Assembly: GCA_943704525.1 (NCBI GenBank)
Contig: CALSCQ010000579.1
Span: 1 to 42,500 of the forward strand
DNA length: 42,500 nt
DNA from: Pigoraptor vietnamica
Taxonomy: Eukaryota > Opisthokonta > Filasterea
Direction: 5' to 3'
The notes beneath the pieces were generated by a model, which was not told where the DNA came from, did no database searches, and worked only from the letters and a program-made list of their open reading frames with translations. Numbering within the stretch: the first letter of the stretch is position 1; each line of letters begins with the position of its first letter. Positions 8,463-20,700 of the stretch are shown here, piece by piece. The position numbers and the translations under genes were made by a program.

Positions 8463-11400
8463 TCACCAGAACGGACACCTGCACACAAAAGGAGACAAGT
8501 ATGTTTTGAGACGATATCAACAGGGCAATGCAAGCCATCCAAACCCACCATCCGATGTAGCACTGACACAAGTTCTCGTGTGACGTGGCCTGTCGAATGA
8601 GGCGCTGCACTTGGGTTGGAACGTCGAGCATTTCGTTGGGCGCGAAGTCTCGGCCTAAAATTCGATAAAAAAGAAAAGCGATGAGCATTCCTGTCGGTAC
8701 CAATGCGTAAGTTGGTACGCCACCCACCGGTGAGTTTTGCCTGTACGCGAGTGATCACTGTCACAGCCCGCTCGTTCAGTACCTCCGGTTTGTTCTCTCC
8801 CATTGATTCTGCACTTCATAAAGTTAACTTCGGCGTTTCATAGCTAACGTTAGCAGCATACTGTAAAAAATGAACATTGCCATACCCATTGAGTGCAGCA
8901 GCTCGCTTTCGCTGCGCGGCTTCTGACGGGCGCCGAAAGGGGCCGCACCCTCCTCGAGGATATCTGCAGCCCAAGCACGTAAGGTGCCGCGACCGAAGGA
9001 TGCTGAAAGGCGGACAGCGACAAACCCACCAGCGCCAGGCTCGATGCCGCCTTTCTTCTTTGGAGCCGATTTCCCGGCGCCCTCAATGAGACGCCAGTTG
9101 ATGAGCGGGTCGTACACAAAAGCCTCGAGCACGGCCATGAGAGAGTCTTTGTTCTCGCGGAGCACGCGCATGACCGACTCGCACGTCATGCGGTAGTTGC
9201 CCTCGATGCCGCTGACCTCCATCGCGTTGATGAGCATTCGCGTGAGGCGGAACGGGATACGCTCCGGAAACTTCTCTCGGTGCATTGCCACCTGTAAGTG
9301 CAATCGGTGGTCAGCACACCGGCAACGACCATGCCACAGGCCACGCAAGAGCCGTACCTCGAAGCAGTCACCGAAGTCGATGTGAAGGATCTTGCCGGAG
9401 AACCGGTCGAGCATCAAATTCGACGGGTGGCGATCGCCAAGGCCGAGAATGTATCCCACCATCGACATGACGGCAAGCGATCGCGTATAGTTGGTGCGGC
9501 GGTCGAGCCAACTCTACTCACGCAAAGTTTGAGGCGATGGTCAGAGACTGTTGAGCATAATTCATCCGCGTGAATCGGCACCCACCTCCGAGTTGACGCT
9601 CTTGAGCCACAACACCTTGTACAGATCCTGGCCGGTCGTATTGGTGAGCGCGTGGCGGAAGACCTCCACCTTCTGCACCAGCGTGAGGTTGTCGTAGTCC
9701 GGCGCCATCTGCAGCATAAGACGGTGCTCGATGTTGAGGAGAATCTTGCGGCTCTCGCGGTAGTCGCGGATGAGCGCGTGCAGTGTGTCGCAGTGCGGCA
9801 CCCAGCCAATCAGGCCGCTGTTGGGCGACAGCGGGATCACGGAGTACCGCTGGATGCTCAGGTGCCGCTTGAACGTCTCCGGGTCCGCGGCGAGCAGCGT
9901 GTTCACGAGCCCAAACAGCTGCATCACGCGCTCGTCCTGCCGCAGGTCCTCGTGGCCCTTGAGGAGGTACACGTAGTCGAGGCCGTCGCTTCCCTTCACC
10001 GTCAGCTTGCGCGGCCGCTGCTTGCTGCTGATCACGTTCAGCTGCGGCACAAAGCTCGCGATCCGAATGACGGGCTCTCCGCTGCGGTACGTCCCGGGCA
10101 CCGCAAGCTCGAGGTCGCGCGCGCCGAGCAGCTTTGGCGACACGTACTGCAGCTCGAGTGACGTCAGCTGCGGCAGCTGCTTCGAGATGCGCCGGAACAC
10201 GAGGTAGTAGAGCTCCCACGCCTGGTGCACGTCGTTGATGGCGCCGCTGCGCTGGTACTTCTTGCACCACTCGTGCGCCTCGTGGAGGTCGCGCCCAAAG
10301 GCCTGGTTGAACGAGATCTCCCGGAGCGTCTCCGGCCCCTTCTCGAGGCGCTGGTGCAGCGGCTCGAGCTTCGCAAACATGCCCTCGATGTTGTGCTCGC
10401 CAAAGTAGAGGCGCGACGCCTCCTCGAGGCCCTCGTGCCACATCTCGTGCCAGAGAATGGCGACGCGGATGAGCTCCTCGCTCACGACCAGCGCCTGCTC
10501 AATCAGCTCGGCAGAGTGGTGCCGCATCGTGTCCATGATCGACAGCGCGGCGCTGCGCCGCGGCGCCGACTGCGACTTGGACGCGACGGTGAGCGGGTAC
10601 ACGAGCGCCTGTGGGTGCTGCCGCCCAATGTCCGCGAGCAGCGAGTGGATGAGGCGCCCGACCATCGCGCTGGGCGTGTGGATGCGCGCAATCAGCTGCG
10701 GAATGACCTGCAGCCACGTGTCGATCGACACTGTCTTGATGCCCTCCACGACCGCGTCGTTCACCTCCGCAAGGTACCCGTACTTGAACCACAGCGTCAG
10801 AAGGCGCAGCGTGTCCTGCAGCGAGTTGCCGCGCAGCAGCGCAATCGACCGGAAGAAGCCCTGCAGCGCCGGCGCAAGGTGCGCGCGCATACGGTCCTCG
10901 CGCCCGCCGACCTTCTCGTAGTAGCCCACGGCCTCAAAGTTCATCAGCGCCCACGCGTGCCATGCCTTGTACCACGCGGGGTCCAGCTGCGTCGCCTGCG
11001 CATACGCGTCCAGGATCGGCGCGATGGCGTCGTCCGTCAGCGAGTCCTGCAGCGCCGCCTGCCACTCGCCAAGCTTCAAGTGGCATCGCGCCAGCAGACG
11101 GGCCTTCGCGCGCGCGTCGAAGTCGGACGACGCAGGCGCGGACGGCACCGACGAGCGCACAAAGTCACGGAGGAGCGCGTGGGCGGCCGGCATTTCGCCG
11201 TTGTGGGCCATGTGCTTCATGTACGCAAACGCCACGCGGGGGTGCGCCGTGTGCAGGCGCGCAAGGCCCGCGCCGTCGCCCTCGGCGGGGTCCGTGCCCA
11301 GCAGCGTCACGAGCGTCTTGCGAGCGAGCGACTGCCGCCCGCTCTTCCGGCAGAGGCTCGCAAACTTGAGCCACATGTCCTTCTCCTGTTGCGGGGGCAC

Positions 11401-14400
11401 GACGAGCGACCGCACCTCGAGGATGCGCTGCCAGACCTCCACGTTGCGCTGGCACCCGCGGAGACGCGCCATCCACGTCTGCCGCACCGACGCCAGCACA
11501 GCCTGCCGGTCCTGCGCACACCGCACCCGCACAATCTCCTCCAGCTCCGCGAGCATCTGCACGCGCACCATTACGCCGTACGCGCGGTTGTAGCTCTCGC
11601 CGGCAAGAGCCGTTAGCTCGGCGTCCAAAATGTCGCGCGCTGCGTCAATGTGCTGCTGGGCGGCGGCAAACTGGCTGCGGTGCACGGCGAGAATAGCGCG
11701 GAAGAACGCGCCCTCCTGCATCTCGCGCCCCATCGCGCCGAGGTAGTCGTCCATCGCGTCCCATCGCCCGAGGCCCCACGCCGCCGCGGCCGCCATCGGC
11801 GCAATCGCGTGGCGCGTCGCCTCGTCCGCCACACGCCACTTGTCCTGCGCGAGGGCATGGAGGTCGGCCCAGTTGCCGAGGGCGTGCAGGCACCGCATGC
11901 GGCCGACGGCGAGTGCCATGTTCAGCGGGTCCTCGCGCTGCTTGCGGTCGTACACCTCGAGCGCCTCGTCCCACTGCTGCAGCTTCTCGTACCACGACTC
12001 GTGGATCGTCAGCTCGAGGTCGTGGTTCTGCTGGGCGTACGTGAGGATGCCCGCGGCAGCCTCGGGCTGCTGCAGCTGGTTGTTGATGCTGATGAGCGCC
12101 TCGATCGCATCCGGCGACTGCGTCGCGTAAAACTCCATCTCCTTGTAGTGGAGGGCCTTGGCGTAGGCGTGGCAGCGGCTGGCGTACTCGCCGAGCGTGC
12201 TCGTGTCGATCGGCAGCGCCTTGTCGTCGTGCTCCATGTACTCGGCCAGGTTCAGCAGCGTCTGCAGGATCTCAGCGGGGATGTTCGGCGACAGCAGCGC
12301 CGTTTCGAGCGACCGCACAAGCTCCTCCTGGTACTGCTCGTACAGCTCCGTCCAGCACGACATGAACGCCGCGTTGAACAGCTCGCGCGCCAACGGGTGG
12401 TACACATTCGCCAGCGCGCTGCACGAGCGCAGGGCCGGCGACGGCGACTCGCGCAGCAGCTCGACGCTGAACCGGCGGATCCACTCGATCCAGTCCTCCT
12501 TGGTCGACCGCTGCGACGCCTCCCACGCGCGCTTGAGGTTCACCTGGTGCACGTGGAGCTTCTTGATCGTCCCCGCCTCAATCCCGTCGTCGCCGAGCGC
12601 GGGCTGCCGCGAGCCCCCGCGGTGGTCCTCGCCGCCCGCGTCGTCCGCCGGCAGCGGCTGGTTCTTCAGCACCTTGGTCACGAGAATGTCGTAGCGCGCG
12701 TGCTGGATGCGCTGGCGAATAAGCACCTGCCCCACAAGCGGCACAAAGATGGCGTAGTCGGCGCCGAGCTGGAACACGAGCGCGCAGAGGGCGTCGAGCG
12801 CCGCACCGCGCAGTTCGGGCGTCGACTCGAGGACGCGCGTGAGCGGGTGGATGATGCGGCTGGCGTGGTCGCTGAAGTTGAGCTTGCGGCAGAGGCGCCC
12901 CACCGTCTGGATGGCCGTCACGCGCACGTCCATGAGCGTGTCTGCGGCCTCAAACAGGCGCACGACGGGCGGAATGACGAGGTGGATAAAGTCGTCCAGG
13001 TTCGCCCCAAAGACCTCGAGCGCGTGGAGCACCTTGAGCGTCGGCGTGCGGCGCTCGCTCGTGTCGCGCATGAACACGCGCAGGATTTGCGGGATGAGCT
13101 CGGGGAGATAGACCTTGAACTCGCCGCCGAGCGCGACCGAGACGGCCTCCACGAGCGAGAGGATCGTGATCTGGATGGGATTGTTGACGTCCCAGTAGTC
13201 CTGCACGAGCACGAAGATCTCCGAGAGGTAGTTGCGGATGTGCTGCTTGACAATCGACACGAGCCCGCCGAGCTGCTGGAAGAGAAACTCGCGGAACGAG
13301 GGCTCGCACGAGCGCATGACGTGGAGGAACGGGGGCATGATCTGCGGCAGGAAGGGCACGCACTTGAGGCCGAGGCTCTTGAAAATGAACATCACCGCCT
13401 GGATGACCATCGTGTGGTGCACGGCGAGCGTCGGGTCCCGCAGGATCCGCATCAGCGCGGCAATCGCCACGGTCGGATAGTACTCCTCGTGCGAGGGGCC
13501 CGCCGCCGCGCCCGCGCCCGGGCCGCCCGCGCCGGCCATCCCAATGCGGCTCGGGTCAAAGTTTGCCTCGTGGTCGCGCAGGGCTGTCTGGCTCAGCTTG
13601 TGCTTGTAGGGGTCCAGGGCGCCGAGGATGCCCAGCACCTTGATCACCTCGCGGCGAAGCGTCGGCTGCTGCTCCGTCTTCAGAAAGTTGAGCAGCACGT
13701 GCAACAGCTTTGGGTACTGCAGATAGGGCTCCACGACGTAGCCCGTCCCCTCCGCCAGCTGCCCGAGCGTGCGCAGCGCCACCTCGCGCTTCGAGACGCT
13801 CGACTGGTCCTGCAGCGTCTCGATGATCAGGGGCAGGAGGTCGTTCACGTGACGCGCCATGTCCTCCGCGCCGACCTGCGCAAGCTCGCCGAGCGCCGCG
13901 AGCACGTTCGCTGCCACGCCAGGGCTGGGGTCTCGCAGCTTCGACTTGAGCGCGCGCAAAACGGGATCCACGTACGGCTTGATCAGCCGCGGCGCGTGCG
14001 AGATGAGCTGCGCGAGCAGGCGCGCGGCCTCCTCCTTGTTCCGCGCGACGCCGGAAAACTCGAGGTCGGTGAGAAGTTGGATAAGCGTCTTGCGGAGGGA
14101 CGGCATGACGTACGCCGGGTTGAGAATCGTCAGCCGCCCAATGATCGCCACGGCCAGCTCGCGCATACGAAAGTCCTCGTCGTTGAGAGCGACAAACAGC
14201 GAGCGCAGATTCTCCGCTTGCGCCAGGTGGCTGTCAAAGCGGCCGTCGAGCGACGCTAGCACCGAGAGGCGAATGTTCGCGTCGGGGTCCGTGATGCCCA
14301 CTGCCAGCAGCTTCTCAAGCACCTCGCTCACCACCGCCGCAGAGTGGATGCTGCGCGGGGGGCCCTTGTCCCCGCCCGCCGCGCGCTCGTTCGACCGCCC

Positions 14401-16706
14401 TAGCAGCTGCGCGCACGTGAGCGCGGCCTCCCGACGCACCAGCGGATTCTCATCCTCAAGGTAGCGCACAACAGTTTCGCGCACAAACTGCGTGAGTACG
14501 TGACCGCTGAAATCAAACGAGCCAAGCGTCCGCAGCGCAAGCGTCGTCGTCGCGATGTCGTTGCCCTCCGTCCCGGACCCCGCGGCGCCGGGGAGCACGC
14601 CGACCGGCGGCGCCATGACACGGCCCGTCGACGAGGGGCGGCCCGAGACGCCCTTGGGTGTGCCTGGCACGCGGTACGACTGGCGCGCCAGCGTGTTCGA
14701 GAGCATCTCCAGCAACCGCTCTGCAGCACAGCAAGAAAAAAATATACACATATAAATTTAGGCAAATTGCTCAAAATTTCAACGGCAACGTACGCGCACG
14801 CACCTTGAATGGACGGCAGAAGGCCTGGGATGAACCGCGCGAGCTCGTGGAGGGCCTCGGCGAGGGGCGGCGCAAGGCCGACGCCGAACATGGGCTCGAG
14901 CAGCTCGGCGGCCTGCTTTGCAAAGGCGTTGCCAAGGGCCTGTCCGAGCATGCTGATGCACGCAAACACGGGCGCCTCCACAACCTGCGCCTTCTTGCTC
15001 CTGCAGCGCACGCCCGTATCAGCACGCAATGCACGACGCACAAGCACGCAACGCACAACGCACAAGCACGCAACGCACAACGCACGAGCACGCATCAGAG
15101 CGCAACGCACCCTTTCGTTCCCAGCGACTCCTTCACGTTGGACAGGATGCTGTCAAGGTACGGAGAGATGTGCGGCCCCACGGCAAGAGCCATTTGCCCA
15201 ATCGACGTGAAAGCTGCGCGACACACAAGCCCGTCAGTGCAACTACCCCAGCGCACACGACAGACGAACGTACGCACCAGGCAGCCGCTCGCGCTCGCGG
15301 CGCAGCATGCTGAGAAGGAAATTCATCGCCGTCTTCATGTGATTCGACTCGGCAAACTCGTTGCGGCGGAACTGCGCGAGCGTCGGCAGCAGCACAATCA
15401 CCGACCGCTGGATGAGCGGGTTCTTGTTGTCGCGGTACCGCAGCACCGTGTCGCAGAGCTCCTCAAACTTGCCAAAAACAAACTGCGGCCATCGAAGCAC
15501 GGATGAGCACGTGACGAGAGCCGTTGCGCGACACACAGGGACAGACAGACGCAACGCACCTCCTCGTCTGCGTGCCGGAGCAGCTCTCCGATGGTGAGGA
15601 GGGACCCGTGTATGCCGTCGTCCTTGTTCGTCTTGAAGCCCTTCTGCACTTCGTCGTACACCTTGCGCGCCCACTGCGAACGGATGCGGCTCTCGCGCTG
15701 GGCCGTTAGCGCCAGGCACGCGCGCAGAGCCTGGATGGCGCCCTCGCGAATTGCAATCTGCGCGCAGAAAGAATGAGCACCATGACCCCAAGGTACAACA
15801 ACCGAGGTACCACATGAATGCACCTTGGGGTCGCGCACGGCCACCCAAATCGCCTCGAAGAACTGCGCCGCATGTCCGTAGAACAGCGTCGGTGCATTCG
15901 TCGCGAGCTCCACCAGCACAAGCACGGCCGCGTGTCTGCGTGCCTCGCTCCGGTCGCCGTCAAGCCACTCGTAGGCGCGCCGCACTTCAAACTCAACGAA
16001 ATCGGAAGTGAGGGCGCCGCCAGCAAGCGCCAGGTGGCCTGCGAGCACAGGCAGCACAGTCAGACAGCCGCACGCGGCCACACGTTACGCCCAATCCATC
16101 CGCGGACGCGCATGCCCACCAAGTGCCTTGGCCGCCATGGCCATGACAGCGGGGTCGCCCGTGCCCGGCAGCACGATGCGGAGGTAGTTCGCAAAGCGCG
16201 TAAATTTGGGCGCGTTTTCCTCGCCGTCGATGTCAATGAGCTCGTCTGCAAGCGGCCGATCTCAGCACGCGCACGCCAACACACCCCCAATCCCCCGCAG
16301 TACGTACCAATGGCCACTATGCCGCCCATTTTCTCGCTGGGATCGGACGAGTGCACAAGCTCGTAGATGCGGCGATCGACCGTGTCGTTGAACTTGCTCA
16401 GGTGCTCGCCGGACATCTCGCGCGCCACACTCGCAACCTGCGACGCGCCATCAGAAGATACGCCAACCCCGCCAAACAACGACACCCACTGGCCACGGGA
16501 TGCAAGCACACAGTCTTATCCTACTCACATAGAGGCGCAAGTCCTTCGCGGCCCTTGCGCGCACATCTTCGCTCCTGCGCACGCAATTATCACCCGCATC
16601 AGAAGGGGATTACAGACCACTCGACCGCGCACTCGCAAGCGCACCTGCTCTTGAGGTCCGCAATGAGCTTGTTGAGCGCGGGAATGGCCTTTGTCTCGGT
16701 CGTCAT
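8463..16706 (-). CDS. TOR: Target-of-rapamycin kinase (TOR), complete, 15 exons
   Basis: Exons (high to low): 16706-16645, 16574-16529, 16437-16308, 16245-16120, 16038-15824, 15757-15560, 15482-15278, 15213-15111, 15000-14804, 14720-9586, 9513-9358, 9291-8886, 8808-8728, 8654-8549 and 8478-8463; 2393 aa (human mTOR 2549). HEAT repeats fill roughly residues 1-1100, FAT about 1150-1750, FRB about 1835-1935, kinase about 1990-2240, FATC 2361-2393. The FRB keeps the rapamycin-contact serine ([13 protein letters not shown]1841) and the [12 protein letters not shown] helix, so FKBP-rapamycin binding is expected. Catalytic loop GDRHPSN (D2166, N2171) and DFG (D2185) are intact. The protein ends CQCYIGWCPFW, identical to the mTOR tail as I recall it; the last four residues come from a 16-nt exon. 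First ATG of the frame chosen; the N-terminus is shorter than animal TOR. The gene is divergent from the TPR gene. Confidence 0.97.
15021..15098. repeat. 22-bp tandem repeat in a TOR intron
   Basis: Two perfect 22-base copies (15038-15059 and 15060-15081, beginning GCACAAGCACGC) are flanked by degenerate partial copies. They fill most of the intron 15110-15001, so intron length here probably varies between strains. Confidence 0.8.
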
Positions 16707-17045
16707 GGCTCACGCCACCCCAGGCCGCAGCGGCCGACGGGGAACGCAGGCGACAAGGGCGGCGCACGCGGCTGCACGAACGGCGTGCTGCGCCGCGAAG
16801 CAAGAGAGTGCGTGGCAAGGTGCGCAGGACACAACGCCGCGACGCGAATGCGAGCAACAGAGGCTCTCATCGTGTGCGGCCACCTTTTTGCACAGTGGCA
16901 CAGCATCAACAATCAGCTTACCGAGATCTCGGCCCTTTTCTGTTACCATCCAAACTTGTGTTACTATTTGCTTCGCAGTGAGCGCGACGAAAAAGTGCAT
17001 GAAGGGCCGCACAGCAACGGACCATCTGTCGCCGTGCACCGCAAC
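16707..17045. promoter_or_regulatory. Divergent promoter of TOR and the TPR gene
   Basis: 339 bases between the two start codons, no gene. It contains a perfect 12-bp palindrome, CCGAGATCTCGG (16921-16932), followed by a pyrimidine-rich stretch and an acceptor-like AG ending at 16978, which may close a leader intron of the TPR gene. An upstream ATG at about 16999 is out of frame with the TPR start and would make a short uORF. Confidence 0.35.
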
Positions 17046-17764
17046 ATGGACAAGTATTCTCGTGCGTGCGAGCTCAAGGAGACCGCCAACGCTGCGTTCA
17101 AGGCGGGCGACGTCGACGTGGCAATACGGCGGTACCATGAGGTGCGACGGATGCCCGTGTTAATGGTCTGGGGTGCGCGTCTTTCCTCACACAAACTGTT
17201 TCAGGGTCTTATGCACGTTCTTGGCCTGACGAATGATATGGCGCGTCAATTTGGCGGTGTGGCGCTTTCGTCGTCGGAGAAAGAGGCGATTGATGACCTC
17301 ACTGCAAACTTCTACGCTAATCTGGCAAGTGGGTCACGGTGTAAGGATGTCCCTGAGAGACCTTGCCTGCCGCGGTTCAGAGACGGAGGTTCATTGGGTC
17401 TTTCGTGCGCGCAGTGTGCCACTCGCGCAAAGCGCGGTGGGACCGCGTGATTGTCAGCTGCGACAAGGCGTTGGCACTTCGCCCAAACCACGCAAAGGCG
17501 CTGTTTCGACGGGCCGTCGCGCGCATTGAGACCGGGGACCTCGACCGCGCGGAGAGCGACCTCGCTGCCGCAGGACGCGCGGCACCGGACGGTGGGTCTT
17601 GTGCATTGCGTGCAATCATGCGTCCGATTGAGCCTTCGCCGTGCGCAGACCCGCTCGTTCGCCAGGAGCTCCGCCGGCTCACGGCGCTGCAGGCCAAAGG
17701 GGAGGAGCGCGCAAAGCGCATGTACCGCGCCATGTTCAGCGGCTCGGATGCCGGCGGCCAGTAG
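17046..17764 (+). CDS. Small TPR protein, TTC9/immunophilin-type TPR domain, 4 exons
   Basis: Exons 17046-17141, 17205-17328, 17415-17591 and 17649-17764 give 170 aa. The protein is essentially one three-repeat TPR domain: residues 1-32 (LKETANAAFKAGDVDVAIRRYHE), then a longer loop, NLAMCHSRKARWDRVIVSCDKALALRPNHAKALFRRAVARIETGDLDRA in pieces typical of TPR2 and TPR3, and a C-terminal helix ending ERAKRMYRAMF. NLAMCH and the K-x-Y-x-x-MF ending resemble the Hsp90-binding TPR domain of FKBP51/52, but no prolyl isomerase domain is present. The YHEGLMHVLGL start recalls TTC9. It may bind the EEVD tail of Hsp90 or Hsp70; this is inference. The gene is convergent with ARMC9, whose stop lies 29 bases away. 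Confidence 0.75.
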
Positions 17765-17793
17765 GCGCAGGGCGGTGACAACGCAACGCCGTG

Positions 17794-20700
17794 TTACTGC
17801 ACCGACATGCGCACGCTCTTCTGTGCCTTGGGCCCTGTGGCGGCTGTGGCAGACCCATTTTGAGCGGCCCCTCGTGCCGGTGCCTTCTTTGCAGGCGTGT
17901 TGGACGAGGCGGCGGTGCCCTTGGCGGGTGCGCGCACGACGGGGCGCGGCTGAGGGCCGTCGTCGTCGTCCACAGCGTGCTGCAGCGGCGGCCGCGCTTG
18001 GCCCGTGAGCGGCGTGCGTGCAAGGCGGCTGCGAGTCGAAAAGACCGTCTCGTAGTCGTGCGTGCCGCTGCAGTGAACGTTGCTTAGCAAAATTCGCACT
18101 CTCCGCACTCCATGGCACGAGGCATCCGGTGACCCACCTGAGGTCCAACGCGGGCGGCGGTGGCTTTGGTGTTGCGATGGGCTCGGTTGACGGTGCACGC
18201 ACCGACGCCGCCCCACTTGCGGGGCGCTGGGATTGCAGAGGAGTGAGCGCCTGATATCACTGGGCATACGCCATTGGCCACAGGGGGGCGCAGGACAGCA
18301 GCAGACAAAGGCACACGGAGGACGGGCGCGCACATACCTTGTCCACACTTGCGTCGACAGCAATCGCTGCAATGGCACACAGTGTGTCAGCGACGCACAA
18401 AAGGCTGATCCACTGAATTAGAACGAGGTACGGCTGGCAATAGCGCCACTCACATTCACGAATTCCGGCGATGGACGACGCCACACTTTGCGCGACTCGC
18501 GAGGCAGACCGCTGGGGAGTGCGACCGCCCGACGTGGCTGAACGGGATGACATAAGCAAGCCGGCAAAAACACGCTGGCACGCACGGACACAAGGACGAG
18601 CAGACGCGCGCGGCCATGCACACATCGCCGTGACATACCTGGCCGCTCCGCCTCGGCGGTCTGCGGGCGTACAGAGGGTGTGGTGGGCCTGCTGAGGGGG
18701 TGGTCCGGAATGCCGAGGTGCCCGGGGATGGCCGTCTGCGAGTCACGCGGCCGTCGGTGTCAATGGTGCACTGGGAGACAAGGGACCCTGCCTGCACACA
18801 CCTTCTTCTTCTTGACAGTCGTGCGCGAGGGATCGTCGCGTGCCTGCGCAGACAAAATCCTGTCATGGGACTGCGTGGCAACGCGCACACTCGCAGCATG
18901 CATACCTCCGATGCTGTCGTCGCGAATTCGGCCGCCAAGAGGCGCTCGCCCGAGAGCTCGGAGGGATTGGCGCCAATGGACTCGTTTTCGTCCAATCCCA
19001 GGAACACATCGTCGGCGTCGTCGTCGTCCTGCGTAACACGCGGGTCGTGGTCAGCGCGTGTGCGGCATGCATCGCAGCGGCATCGAGCACGCGACTTACC
19101 TCCACGTCGTCATCGCCATGATCCGACGAACCCTCGTCGCCCTCGTCGGCGTCTGCGCAGGAGGCCCTGTCAGCTCACGGACTATTGCAAATCAGAGCAG
19201 CTTTCTCCTCCGCCGCATCGAGCGCAGGTTATAGGCACGGCCGAACGAGCACAGGCAAATCAAGGCGCACCCGAATTGAGCTGGTCGAGAATGTACTGCA
19301 GCTGCCGCGCCATGTTCTCGTCGGACACCTCCATCAGCGTGCGGAGCATCTCGTCCATGCCCATCGCCCGCGCCTCCTCGCGCGCCGCGGGGCTGGACAG
19401 CAGCGAGTACAGCGTGCCGTTCACGTACGTCCGCACCTGCGTGTTCTCGTGCTCCAGCAGCTCGCTGAGCAGTCGCAGCATCGCACCCGCATCCGCCGCA
19501 CAGCGACGACGGCCGAGCGTCCGCAGCGAGAGATTCATGAGGAGCGCCGCGGCGTACTCCACGCTGTATTCGCTAAGGCCCTCGAGGTCGCCCAGTGTGG
19601 TTACCAACCAGCCAATCACGCCCTCCCTAATCATCGCAGACTGCGCCGCGCGCCTGCAAGAAACGCCCAGTGCCCGCGTCAGCTGCACGCCACACACACG
19701 CACCGCCTCCAAACAAGCGAACGCACCTGAGGCTCAACTTCTGCATGGCGCCGAGCACATTCTGCCGCACAACCGAGTCCGAGTGCTCCGCGACGAGCGC
19801 CGCGCGTAGTGTCTCCAGAGCATGCGGTGAGCGCAGAATGTACCCACGCCCGGCGCAAAACGACGCGACGGCATTCATGAGGCGCGCCACATTCTCTCGC
19901 ACGACAGCAGCCGACGAGCCGAGAAGCGCGTAGAGCGACAACTGCGGCGGGCCTGCGCACCCGAGCAGGTCGTTCTTGATGTACGACGATAACACGGCGC
20001 GGCGTTGGGGCCCGTCGCCGCGTGTGAGGCGCTAAACAGCGGGAGCGAGAAGAGGCAAATCGCATGTCAGCAAAGAAGACACCAAACGGATGCACCAACG
20101 GCAGGAAATTCCGCACGGCACTCACCCAACGCAGCGCCTGCAGCAGCAGCGCTTTCGGACGGTCCTCGGCGGTTTGCATCTGGGCCTTGACGCGGGCATA
20201 GTCGATTGGCGAAAGGTGCGACGGCAGTTCCGACGGCGAGGGAAGGGCGGCCGTCCCTGCGCGCGACGAGTGGTGCATAACCCTGCCAGGCGGTTGCAAT
20301 GAGGGTGAGCCTTAGCCGCCATGGACGACACAGCGAGCACACGAGCGACAGAGACACCCACGCGTGCTGAAGAGACGTCGTTGAGGCTGTGACACGGGGC
20401 GTGATCGGACGGTCGCGGATTGCCTGCGCATTCGAAGTCAGGAGGGCTCTGGGGCAAGCACGCGGACACGGCTGAATGGCCGTTGGGGTTGTAGGGGTGG
20501 GATGCATCACGTCCTGGGGCATACACACCGAAGACGGGCGCACGGGAATGGAAATGGACTCGTTGGGGAGGTTGCTCGAGGCCGTCAGTCGACCGAACAG
20601 GTTCGTCATGTACTCCGGCGTCAGCTGCGGTGCGGCCTCAGTGTTACGGGCGAACAACAGACACTTCCCATCAACGCCCCACAGTGCAACATTGCCCTCT

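Noticed and set aside
8434-8727. Apparent small two-helix membrane protein on the minus strand
   Set aside because: Its middle part is the TOR FATC domain. The hydrophobic ends are introns 8727-8655 and 8548-8479 read through; splicing gives the exact TOR C-terminus.
11650-14259. 869-codon open frame on the plus strand opposite TOR, and a 463-codon one at 10225-11616
   Set aside because: Both are antisense to the intact TOR exon in very GC-rich DNA. Their proteins are Arg/Leu/Val-rich with no family signature; they are shadows of codon bias.
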